From assembly GCA_034687125.1 (NCBI GenBank), contig JAQGBZ010000204.1, positions 1-64,000 on the forward strand: DNA of 64,000 nucleotides. The letters are read 5' to 3'. Below are positions 14,101 to 24,438 of the stretch, one piece after another. How positions within the stretch are numbered: the stretch's first letter is position 1; every line of letters starts with the position of its first letter. Source of the stretch: Neelides folsomi. Lineage: Eukaryota > Arthropoda > Collembola > Neelipleona > Neelidae. Position numbers and translations under genes: made by a program. The notes under the pieces were generated by a model that did not search any database, was not told where the DNA came from, and saw only the letters and a list, made by a program, of their open reading frames with translations.

Positions 14101-17100
14101 TCCGGAGAAGGTGAAGAGGGAGTCGACCTCGGCCACTCCGGCTTCGAGTCATGAAGAGACGAAGAAGTCGAGCAACCTTAGCCCAACAGACTCTCATGGC
14201 CACAAGGAACCTCGTGAGAGGAGCGAGAAGGAGAGAGACAGAGAAGGGAGAGAGAAGGAAAAGGACAAAGAGCCGCAGGCTCATAGCAATAATGTCAAGC
14301 CGCCCTCGTTGCCGATCCCTTCTGCTCCATTGGGATCATTGGGTCTTGGGATGTCAATGGCTAGTACAATGACAACTGCGGCTGGACCTCAAGGCCCCAT
14401 CCCTCACCCGAATGTTCATTTACCGCCAAGTGGTCCTTTCCCTGGTGCCTTCCATCCCCATGGCCATCCTCATCAACATCCACATGGACCACATGGGCAT
14501 CCTTTGTATCATCCGTATCCATACGGCCCCTACTTCAGCCCGTATCCTTTCCACTATCCGACTCCACCTGGGATGGGTCCAGGAGGGCAAGTGCAAGCCA
14601 TTCCTCGTCCACGCCCCTCACCACCGCCAAGTTCAATTTCCAATGCTCCTCTCAGCTCATCTCATGAGAGGAAGGAAAAAGGGGATAACCATTCTCATCA
14701 TCAAGAGAGGAAGAGCAGCGGGAGCAGTAGCAAAAGCTCTCATCCCCATCATTCCCACTCGCATCACCATCCGTCTTCACACCCAAGCCCAGTTCAAACC
14801 GCGAGCGACCCAGTTCGGAACGACAACGTGGACGAAGAGCCTGAGAAGGATGATCAAAGTCCAGTTGGAGTTCCAAGAGGGCCGAGTCCGGAACCAAAGG
14901 TGGAAGACAGCGAGTGCCACAGGAGTCAGAGTGCAATATTTCTCCGGCACTGGAATCGTGGTGATTTCAATTCTTGTGCTAGAACAGATATGACTTTCAA
15001 ACCTGTGCCCGAATCAGCTTTGGCCCGTAAACGGGAAGAAAAACTTCGCAAAGCTGCTGAAAAAGAACGAGAAGAGCGGGAACGAGCGGCTGCGTCGAGG
15101 AAATCAAATATCCAAACTCCTGAGAACAGTTTGGGTAAATTGGGGCTTTTGGGATCTATGAGTCGAGATGGTCAGAAGCCAGGGTCAACGTCCATGTTGG
15201 ACCCGTCGACTGGTGCCCATGGAAGCGGGAATCCATATGATCGTTTCACTCCACGACCTCCTGGGTTCCCTGACACTCCAGCCATGAGACAACTTTCGGA
15301 GTATGCAAGTGCCAGACCACATACTGGGTTCAGTCCAGGTGTGGGTCTTCGTGGTCCTCAAGGAATCCCTGTGCCTGGAATGCCGCCTGGCCATCACCCA
15401 TTGGAACAAATGCTGAGTGGGCAAATGCCTTATGCACAAATGGCTGGTTTGTATGGCCCAACAGCTGCGGCGAGAGAAAGACTTGAAATTGAACAATTCG
15501 AGAAGCGAGAACGTGAAATGAGAGAAATTCGTGAGAGAGAATTGAGTGATCGATTGAAAGAAGAGTTCCTTCGGGGAGTACCAGGAGCTGGACCTGGCCA
15601 AGGTGGCCCAGGTGGACCTCAGGGACCAAGGTTAGGAAATCCTCTTGAGAACCACTGGCTGGATATGCACAGAAGAGGATTATTTGGCCCTGGTGGACCA
15701 CCACCGGGTCTTGGGCTGCATCAGGGATCTTTTGGTCTTTATGCTTCTCCAGGGCCACCGCCTGGAAGTCTCAACAATCTTGATAGAGAACGCCTTGAAC
15801 GCTTAGGTAATTAAAATTCTTAATAAACGAGTGTAAATAAATGAGTATCTGTAAATCTATATAAGCATTATTAATTTAATTTTTATTAAACTAATAAATA
15901 TTTTTAATAAAGGGATTCCAACTTCGATGGGAATTCAATTAGGGAATGAGATATCTGAGCGGATGCACGCCGAGAGAACTATTATGGACATGAGGCTACA
16001 GCAATTAGCAGGTAAAGTTGATCCAATTGACCATTTTATTTAATTTTGTTATTTGAATGGGAATATTCACCGTTTGCTCTTTGTTAAGCATCAGCAGGTC
16101 AGATTCCAGGGTATCCAGGGATGGACCCATTGCTTCACCCAGCAGCGGCCGCAGCGGCTTATCAAAGAGGTCATTCGTTAATTCCTGGTCGAGCCGATCA
16201 AGTCTTAGGACTTCATCCAGACATCCTCGGCCGTCCCTATCCTCCTGAACTCGCTCATCATGTAATATTTGTAAATACATAGTGATCGTAAATTAATTTT
16301 TTCATTAAAGCAACATTGAATTTCAGTTTTTAATTTTTGTTTAAACTTTTGTTCAACAGCTGAACAGTGAACACTTCCGAGCTCAAATGATGATGGACCG
16401 GGAAAGGTTCCCGGGTCCTGGTGGTCCAGGTGGACCGAATCCTCTCGGCCCTCATCCTTCCTTCTTAGCACAGGCGGCTCAGCAAGAGGAATATCTCCGG
16501 TATATGAATATGATGATGAAATAGGAGACTTAAAAAAACTAACTCGACTCGTTCTTCTTTTCTCCTCTCTTTAATCTCTATTTATTAAGCTTTCCTTTAA
16601 TTTACATTACACAATAATACATATTATTATATTATATTACTTATTTAAATTAGCATCTCTCTCATTATTACGTTGACTTCCTCCTCCTTGAATCCAATGA
16701 CCAATATTTGCAGTGTGTATACTTTTGTAACACTTTCCAAATACTTCTCTTCACTGCTCTCTTCTCTCTCAATTCCCGGGTTGTGCCGGGGAGTTCGACT
16801 TTTTTCTCCCCTTTATTTCTCTCTTTCTCTCACTCTCTTTCTTACACTTAACTTCCTCAAATGTAATGGAAATGACCTCTTCTGTTTGTTCCTTTTTTTG
16901 TTGATTGTGCTTTCAACGTACTGATTGAATTGTTACTTGTACTTCCATTGTTTGAGGCGCCCTGTCGTCTATGAAGTTTTCCATATATTTCTCTTTTTTA
17001 TTTCCTATATAAATATTATATTTATTCATTATGATTACAAAACTCTTGAACAAAAAACACACTCAAAAGCAAAAAAAACTTGTGATTTTGAAAGAATGAA

Positions 17101-17203
17101 AGAACGAAACTGAACGTCTCGTGTCTCTCGTTTCAGGCATCAGCAACAGAGGGACCGAGAGATGAAAGTTAGAGCATTAGAAGAAGCCGCTCGCCGACAC
17201 TGA
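8384..17203 (+). CDS. Atrophin/Grunge (RERE-like) transcriptional co-repressor, N-terminus missing
   Basis: Nuclear co-repressor that recruits histone deacetylases. Exons: 8384-8498, 8573-8768, 9157-9532, 9661-10078, 10463-10647, 10782-10913, 12824-12931, 13058-15806, 15913-16011, 16089-16261, 16360-16499, 17137-17203; all junctions keep frame, giving about 1585 residues. In order: second part of a BAH domain ([16 protein letters not shown]), ELM2 ([29 protein letters not shown]), SANT ([20 protein letters not shown]), a GATA-type finger split over two exons (CRHC and CTDC), a long Ser/Pro/Gly-rich centre with a His-Pro-rich stretch near 14450-14570, then the conserved Atrophin block (NSCARTD followed by an ALARKREE coiled region). 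I see no polyglutamine tract. The upstream exons with the start codon were not found. If the last intron is retained the protein ends at 16524 instead. RERE-type rather than short atrophin-1-type, because BAH, ELM2 and SANT are present. Confidence 0.95.
10914..12823 (+). other. Large Atrophin intron (between exons 6 and 7)
   Basis: This 1.9-kb intron is GC-richer than introns elsewhere in the window up to about 12.4 kb and then becomes AT-rich. It holds a CT microsatellite and several open frames on both strands, the longest about 148 codons from 12057. None resembles a known protein or has convincing splice borders. Confidence 0.7.
11087..11116. repeat. (CT)15 microsatellite in Atrophin intron
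   Basis: CT dinucleotide run similar to the one at 4349-4382. GAGA-type arrays therefore occur both in the candidate promoter and in this intron. Confidence 0.9.
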
Positions 17204-17228
17204 AAGGCTCATTCCTCACTCATTGAAA

Positions 17229-17267
17229 CTCCTTGGATTTAACCCGCCTGGGTTAAAGGCCAAGGAG
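17229..17267 (+). other. Stem-loop in Atrophin 3' UTR
   Basis: Just after the stop codon the arms CTCCTTGG and CCAAGGAG flank a perfect inner stem, TTTAACCC with GGGTTAAA, around a four-base GCCT loop. The stem has about 16 pairs with a small bulge. It lies in the presumed 3' UTR, immediately before an AATAAA at 17271. Function unknown. Confidence 0.6.
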
Positions 17268-17270
17268 GAG

Positions 17271-17276
17271 AATAAA
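17271..17276 (+). terminator. AATAAA, candidate Atrophin polyadenylation signal
   Basis: The canonical hexamer lies 68 bases after the last Atrophin stop codon, directly behind the stem-loop. Further AATAAA words occur downstream in AT-rich DNA, so the site actually used is uncertain. Confidence 0.4.
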
Positions 17277-19972
17277 AAAATGCATTTGGGTCGGCGTCGG
17301 CAGCATCCGGAGACTTCCTTCCTCCTCCCCTCATTTTTCCACTAAAAGAGCGGGGGAGACCTCTTTTTTTAAAATAATCACTAATCGCCTTGAGAGGACT
17401 TTTTTGTCCTCGTTTTTTACACTGAAAAAATTTTTTTATTATAAAAAAAACGCGATTGTACTTATTCTCTGGTGGATTCTCCTTTTCTCCTTCATCACCT
17501 TGCGAATTTGAAGACAAGACACATAAGCTGGTTTTAGTTTTCAATCCTACACGGGTCTTGTGTTCCAATAACAATGGTTTTCTTCAACTTGTTTTTTAAC
17601 CATCCAAAAGAGTAGGATGAGGGAATCCTTTTCTTAAATGGCACAGGTGAAGACAATAATATTAATAAAACTATCGACTAGCTGATTAATAAAACGATGG
17701 AAGAAGTCTTGTAGGAACATTTTCAAAACTAGCAAGCTCTTGTTTACCAAAACTCTATATATTATAAAATCTTCTTAGAATTATAATATAAATAGTATTT
17801 AAATACTAATATATATTAAATATATAATGTAATTTTCAACTCGTTCCCTCATCAAGAGAGATGACTAATGAATGTAATTTAATTTATACCGGAAGTGGAA
17901 AAAACGGGAAATTTGGAAGGTTTTAAGAAAACATATATGCTATATATATTTACAAGATAATACGTGTATTGTGTAAGAATGTAACTACTACTAAAAAATT
18001 GCTGCGATTGTTTAATTTATATATGAATTTCTAACGTGGTTATTGGAGTTTCATTTCTTGCTATTGAAAACCTTTTTTATTATTTCTTGTTGTAATTGTT
18101 AATTTTGATAGATCATGAAAATCCTGCTGCCATTATATACAAAGAATCAAATACAATATTTAGTAGAGTTGTAGCAATTTGCCTACATAAAATATAACAT
18201 TTATTACATGTTTAAGAATGTAATAAAATATGAATCTTAACAATGAATTCTGAGATAGAGAGCGGCGAATTGTAGGAATTTTAGCCATCGAGACTCTGCT
18301 TATTAAAGTAATAATTCCTAAATACACAATTATTAATTAAGTATTGGAATTAACTGTGTGTGTAAATATTAGGTTAATAGTTGAGGCAAAAGTGGCCCTT
18401 GAAGGGGCTCCTTTAATAAATCCCGAATTCAATAGGAATTCTTGTTTTTTTTATAAGACTTTACATCCTGGTATGTAATTTAAATAAAATTGCAAATATG
18501 AATCTTTTTTAAATCTTTAATTATAAGTATTAATTAAGTCACTTACTATATATATTTAAACTGTATATAAATATATAAGACATTAATATTTGTAATCTAA
18601 TATATAAAAACATTAATTTAATTCATCCTGTTAAAAGTTTCTCGTTCTTTGAATCAGTTTTGCATTTAATGAAAAATCACACATCACATGTAATTGTTTG
18701 ATAAAATATAAATGGAAAAACGAGACAATATGTTGTACTATAAATGTTTCTCATTAATTTGTTGGTTTTGTTGAATCCTATTTAATTATTCTTGTTTTCA
18801 AACCTTGTTTTTACAAATAATCATTTAAGGAGTCAATTCTCTATAAATATAAATTGTTATGTTACAAATGAATTTGTTGAATCACATCACATTTTGTTAT
18901 TTTATTCCAAATCGTCAGTTTGCTGATTGTAATGTTATATAACTTACTGTGTACAGATATAAAAATTAATTACAATGTACGTAAAGAGAGATAAAAGAGG
19001 AAGTGGGTCCTTTGAATGTAAATATAATTGACTACTGAGAAAGGACTACACTACTACAGATTAAATAAGAAATGTTAGTCTTCTTCAATGTTGTAGTAGA
19101 GGTAAATGAATAAGAATGTAAACTGCATAAAAATTCATTGTGTCTTAATATGTTTACAACAATGGTTTTCACTCAGCGTACATACTCTCGCATATTTAGA
19201 ACTAATAATGCTGATTTTTATATCATATATTAAATATACTATATTATAAATATAACTACAATACAACAAATTAAAACTTGAAATAAAAACAGAGTTGATG
19301 AAATTTATAAACTGATTTCTTATTCATCATAATATATTTTTCTTTATATATACACAATGACATATTTGGAATATTATTTTCCGTATTAATTTCATTAAAT
19401 CATTCGAATTATAAACATTTTAGAAATTTAAAGTTTTATAGAATTATTGAAAGCTAAGATATGTAGTGAAATGATAAAATTAATTATGAGAATTGCATTT
19501 AAAATTCCATGTTTTGTCTTGAGTTCTTGAGAGATCACTCATGGTTTATTTTCTTTAACTCATTGGAATGTTTTGAGCCTTTGGATTGACAGAAACGCGT
19601 CATTACTCAGCAGCTTCCTTTCCAAACCACTCTCACTCCAATTGACAACAAATGTTTAATTTTAAACTCAAGACTCGTTTTTTCCTCGCCAGACTCTTGA
19701 GAGGAAAGTGGAGAGGAATTTGGTTCATGAGAGCTGTAAACTGTCACAGTCGATCTTGTGTATCTTCCATTGTGAATCTTATCCAGGGCGGTATCTCCGC
19801 TGAGCCTCACTAAGACAAAGATCTCAGGGCCCCCGACCCAAAAGGGCCCCCGACGATTTTTTTAAATTGGTGTAGATATTATAGAGGAACCAAATGAAAA
19901 AAAATCAATTTTCAAACTATCTTTTTATATTCATTAATACTGTTTTATTAAAAAAAATTTATCTATATTACT
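17277..19972. other. AT-rich intergenic DNA
   Basis: Spacer between Atrophin and the MITE nest. It is very AT-rich with scattered short palindromes (for example GAATTC pairs near 18425). No coding exon could be supported on either strand. Confidence 0.6.
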
Positions 19973-20070
19973 CTCCAGACGCCGAACCAATGCAGTTCCC
20001 GGGGTTTAAAATTTGAATAAGTTCTAATTCAAATCAAAACCCGCGAAATGCATTGGCTCAGCGTCTGGAG
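19973..20070. mobile_element. Palindromic MITE-like element 1 (98 bp)
   Basis: Arms of about 35 bp starting CTCCAGACGCCGAACCAATG on the left are matched as the reverse complement on the right (ending GGCTCAGCGTCTGGAG), with a second inner inverted pair (ATTTGAAT with ATTCAAAT). The whole piece folds into one long hairpin. It has no coding capacity. Family not identified. Confidence 0.7.
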
Positions 20071-20090
20071 CGTTCTCAGGACCAGACGGT

Positions 20091-20220
20091 ACTCTAACAG
20101 ATTTTTGTACAGATTTTAAAAAAATTTGTGTTTTCTAAGTTTAAATTTTTAAAAAAATTTCTCTAAACCTGACGGTCGTGTTACAGATTTCTGTCTGGAT
20201 TTTTTAAAAAATTCTCGTGG
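20091..20220. repeat. Two imperfect direct repeats between MITEs
   Basis: A segment starting near 20091 (CCAGACGG, then ACAGATTTTTGTACAGATTTT) recurs in diverged form from about 20167 (CCTGACGG, then ACAGATTTCTGTCTGGATTTT). This is an imperfect tandem pair lying between the first and second MITE. Confidence 0.5.
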
Positions 20221-20262
20221 CCTGATAAATAGTTTATGTACTACTAAACATCTATTTATGTG

Positions 20263-20579
20263 CTCCCCAGTTCCAGCTAGTCGGGGAGTTAGCATTTAGC
20301 ATCAAGTAAAAATGAAGTTCTCAATACGTCCCAAATTACGAATTTATTGTATTTTCCTCATCTGTATGTTTGTTGTTTGTTTTACCTTGACGTTATCTGA
20401 TTGTAGCATATCTTTAATTGTAATTTTATTAACATTACTTTAAGTAAACTTTGTTTAAACAAAGGAAAAGTTATTCATTTCCACCAAAATATAAAAATTT
20501 TCTTGCTCTAGGGCATTTTGAGAATTTCATTTTTAGTATACGCTAAATGCTAACTCCCCAACTAGCTGAATCTGGGGAG
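20263..20579. mobile_element. MITE-like element 2 with long terminal inverted repeats (317 bp)
   Basis: Terminal inverted repeats of about 65 bp at roughly 88% identity begin CTCCCCAGTTCCAGCTAG on the left and read CTCCCCAGATTCAGCTAG on the complement of the right end. Both continue through GGGGAGTTAGCATTTAGC. Each arm also contains a small internal palindrome (CTCCCC with GGGGAG). The interior is non-coding. Non-autonomous DNA transposon; superfamily uncertain. Confidence 0.8.
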
Positions 20580-20586
20580 TAGGTAC

Positions 20587-20720
20587 TGTCCAGTTTAGAA
20601 AAGCTTTTGACTTTGCCAAAGGCGCAGGATATAGTTAACAACTCATATACACATTACAATACATCTTATTATATTCTGTGCCTTTTTGCAAAAAAGTCAA
20701 AAGCATTTCTAAACTGGACA
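20587..20720. mobile_element. MITE-like element 3 (134 bp) abutting element 2
   Basis: Inverted arms of about 38 bp: TGTCCAGTTTAGAAAAGC on the left pairs with GCATTTCTAAACTGGACA on the right, followed inward by CTTTTGACTTT with AAAGTCAAAAG. It starts only eight bases after element 2 ends. The motif AGGTACTGTCC at its left edge recurs at 20820, which suggests a third relative or a nested insertion. Confidence 0.75.
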
Positions 20721-21324
20721 ATATGTATTTGTATTCATTATACACGACCACGACTATTAAAACGAACAAAGACACATTCCCTGCAAACGTTTCATGGAAA
20801 CGGAATGTCTCTGTACAGAAGGTACTGTCCCCTTTACTTACATTTAAATAAGTACCAAATCTGATGAGAAAAATTTAAATGTTTCTCGATACTCTTTTAT
20901 CAAATTTGAACACTTACCAATTACATATAAAATTCAATTTCAACAAGTAAGGAATAGAATTTTCCATGAAAAATGTTGGTTAATAATTCTCAAATAGAGT
21001 ATCCAGTAACCATTCAATTTTTCTCATCAGCGTTCGCACTTTATCTAATGGGACAGTAGTGAGGATATGGTAATTGAAAATTAACAATGTAAAATTGAGG
21101 GCCTCTAAACGAAGATATCTCAGGGCCCCAAGCTCAGTTGTTACGGCCCTGGTCTTATCTTTTATTCAGGATTGTTGAGCAGATGAGGAGATTGAAAATT
21201 AGACGCTTTGTCACAAGTGGCATAACAAATGAAATCAAGATGTTTGATTGAGATCTCTGGCTTAACATTATTAAATGCTATTTAAGATTTAGAATGAATT
21301 ATTGTTCAAATTCAAATGACACTT
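20721..21324. other. Spacer inside the MITE nest
   Basis: AT-rich DNA with a short imperfect hairpin near 20768-20815 (AGACACATTCC with GGAATGTCTCT) and a second copy of the AGGTACTGTCC motif at about 20820. A phrase near 21118 (ATCTCAGGGCCCC) resembles one at 19820, so the nest may sit inside a larger repeat. No gene. Confidence 0.5.
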
Positions 21325-21466
21325 ATTCTCCGTTACCACTTAGCTGCGGATTTCGCGGTTTTTTTCGCGAGAAATATTCAATTGATTTACAATGAAATCG
21401 AACATTAGAAAATGACGTGTTTTTCTGTTTTTTAAAACCGCAAAATCCGGACCGGTAACGGAGAAT
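21325..21466. mobile_element. MITE-like element 4 (142 bp)
   Basis: Terminal inverted repeats begin ATTCTCCGTTACC on both strands and continue through an imperfect inner match containing CGGATTT and GCGGTTTT. The interior is AT-rich and non-coding. Different sequence from elements 1-3, so at least four families have landed in 1.5 kb. Confidence 0.75.
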
Positions 21467-22015
21467 ATGTATATCAATATGAATTTAATACAATGCTCTA
21501 TTGATTGGATAGATAGATAATTTATTGTATATAAAGAAATTCAACATTTAAATTTATTTCAATTCAATTAACAAGATTAGAGTCGTAAATTTATATGCAT
21601 TTTATCTTTCCTCTTAGGAATAATCAAATATGACCTTAAAATTTTCAAGTTCAATTAAATTGCACGGAAGAGAAAAGAGGTCGTGAGAAAATTGCACATC
21701 TTGAAAACTCTCATATTTACACGTTTCATGTGAGAAGTGAATATTTAAATGAATGCAATTTATTTACTTTTACACATTTAACAAACTTGATTTTCTTTAA
21801 TTTAAATACACACCTACTACATTAAAAACAATTATATCTCATATATTATGCATTTAATAATTATAAATTATAAGTAATGGAATTATAAAAAAGTAACAAG
21901 GTGAAATATTAAAATATTTCAAAATATAATATTATCGACATATTTTCATGTCATTTTGTACATAAAAGATTGAAGCTCTGGAAAAGTTGTAATTAAAAAT
22001 CATATCATTATATTT
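21467..22015. other. AT-rich 3' flank of the ZIP gene
   Basis: Very AT-rich DNA containing the presumed 3' UTR of the ZIP gene on the minus strand. Nothing else recognisable. Confidence 0.5.
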
Positions 22016-23502
22016 TTAATGACTTCCATCCACGAGATTTATAAGCCAAACCATCAATGCGAGTCCACCAATGATGCTGAAGATTTGAATGAATCCAATG
22101 AACTTTGACTCCCTAAAACTCATTGCCTTTCTCTCACGTTCTCTCTGGAGGATTTCAAAGAACACGACGAAAAGAAGAGTTCCACATGCAAGTCCCTGAA
22201 ATTAGTCAAAAAATCATTTTTTTTACATTTCATCTAAAACTCCAAACTTAAATTTATTAAATAACTCTTAAATTTTAATATTTGAAGGTGAAATTTATTA
22301 TGAAAAAATATAAATTTTAATCATTTAATGTTAGATAAATATTAATCAAATAAATATTGCTTTACCTCTAAAATAACGACTGCCTTTGATTTCTTCACAT
22401 CTGGATCCGGAGCCAACAACATCCCAATGAAGATCCCAATGGGAGAAAGAATGGAGAAAAAGATGATTGACAGAATGAACGTTTTCATCCTCGCTCGAGC
22501 TTCGCACATTTCCATTCCCATCATGAAAGAAACAACGAATTTGTGTGCTGCGACAGTTCCAAACAACATCCAAACAGTCGGCCAAGAATGCTGAACCCCA
22601 ATGGCAATCCCTTCCATTAAAGATTGAACCGAAAGAGCCACCAAAGCCATTAGAGATTTCAAAATCCCTTCATGATTCCTCTCCTTTTTGATCAACTCAC
22701 TCGACGATGATGAATGCGGAACACCTGCATTGATCTGATCATTACTCGAATAATTATTCGATGATGGTTTGGCCATTGATTCCTCAACTTTTCTTTTCAA
22801 TTCATTCTCAGCAATTGAAAACAATAAAGAATGTCTCAACCGATGGCTGTTAATATTATTAACTGTAATTGAATTTGATCTGGTTGTTGGAGGAGTCGCT
22901 GTGGTCTGATTCGGTTCCCCTATGAACCTCATTGATCCTCTTAGAGTATCGTACGATCTCAAGAACTGAATATGAGAATTCCCGAAATTGGCTTCGACCA
23001 CCGAAGGTGAATGGGAAGTTGTTCCGAAATTATGTAGAGGGGTTTCGGGCACTGGGATCCCGTGAGTTATGGAGTTATTCCGTGCGACAATGGCGAGGCT
23101 TGCAGCCATATTATCCGAATCTTCAAGAACGTCAACCATTTCCGACCCGTCGTCGGCCATGATAAGATGAGCAATTTCCTCGACTATGTAAATGACGGCG
23201 AGACCGACGAGGACGAGAAATTCTGGGAGAAAAGTTCCGTCCATGTATTTCAGTTCCTCTGCTTTGAACCCGTCCCGGACGTCGGGGAGTAAATGGAAGA
23301 ACGCGGAACCTAAAACTATTCCTCCCCCGGCACAGGAAAGGATAGTTAATGCTAAATTGTAAACTTTGCTACTTGCCCACTCCGGCGACATTCCGCCGTT
23401 TTTGTAGTAAATGTAACGAGGGAGAATGCCGAGGAAGATGGGCACTATGGACAAACAAGCACTGACGATCAGTTTGGCTAAAGTTTTATCTTCCATTTCC
23501 AT
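22016..23502 (-). CDS. ZIP-family (SLC39) zinc transporter, ZIP1/2/3-like
   Basis: Moves zinc or related divalent metals into the cytosol across the plasma or an organelle membrane. Two exons, 23502-22366 and 22195-22016, join in phase 0 to 438 residues. Eight hydrophobic segments are visible. The first three (residues about 8-110) are followed by a Ser/Asn/Thr-rich variable cytoplasmic loop of about 160 residues, then the conserved pair: LSVQSLMEGIAIGVQ (about 290-304) and AAHKFVVSFMMG (about 318-329). ZIP1-type proteins normally have His four residues before the Glu of the first motif; here that place is Gln-293, while Glu-297 and His-320 are kept. The loop has few histidines compared with many ZIPs. 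The start is the first Met and begins MEMEDKTLAK just before the first membrane segment. Family assignment is firm; exact paralogue is not. Confidence 0.92.
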
Positions 23503-24438
23503 TGTGACACTTTTGTTGTTTAAATCGAACAGTATTGAACTTTAAACCAACTTTAAACTATGTAAGTAATTAAATTAAGAAAATTAAAATTTATTATTTG
23601 ATTTGATCATTGCCGATTCGACATTGGCTTTAATAAACTTTATGGATTTATGAGAGATTTTGATGTTTTGGTTGTAAATAAATTTTAGTCATTGGGAATA
23701 TTTTTCTTAAGGTGGTTGGATATTGAAGGAAATGGATATTATACAGTATAGCACTATTTATTTACAAATAGTTATTTTTACAAATAATTACCCGTGAACT
23801 AATACTGTTTTATAAAAATCCCCAAACCAAAAAAAAGTTTATTGGAATTGAGAGTGGAAGAATCAGAATATACAAAAAGTTATCCACTAACTCACTTTCA
23901 ATACAACTACTCGAGAGGGAAAAAGTTCTTAAATGTGGTTTGCTCACTCACAGTTTGCTCCAAGAAATTTTCATTCGTTTATGGGAATTTGACGTAGAAA
24001 AAATGCGTGACGAGATAAAGGAGCTTATAAAAATTATCACGTAAGTAAATATAGTACACACATTTAACTATTTTGCATCATACCAGATTCCTAACTACAT
24101 CATTGCAAGAAACTTGAAAGTATTATTTTAAAAATCGGCCCCTTTGTTATACAATAAATGCATGTGCTTGAAAATCATGAAAAGAGTAATTGGGGGGATT
24201 GGAGAATATTAAAAACTTTTATTTCAATTAGATATCGTCATTCAACGTTTATCGAAGCAAAGATAATTTTAAAACAGATGGTTAGCTTTAGCTTTAAGTT
24301 CAAGAGAGTGTGTTTATCACAATGTAATTTTTCATAAAGGGTAATTTTTCACAAGAGCCTAATTTAATAATTTTGAGTTCTTTTTCTTTGTAATCAGCTC
24401 GGACAAGGATTTTAAAATTTTCAGGTCGTAGAGTTGAT
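23503..24438. other. Spacer between ZIP and Na,K-ATPase beta genes
   Basis: Presumed promoter side of the ZIP gene and 3' flank of the beta-subunit gene (both on the minus strand). An open stretch without a start codon runs through about 23770-24041 on the plus strand; I do not regard it as a gene. Confidence 0.5.

Noticed and set aside
20860-20900. Hammerhead-like CTGATGAG core
   Set aside because: The partner GAAA core and the three stems are not present.
23770-24041. About 90 open codons on the plus strand ending MRDEIKELIKIIT next to a donor-like gtaagt
   Set aside because: No start codon at the proper end, no partner exon found, and stretches of this length are expected by chance in a window this size.
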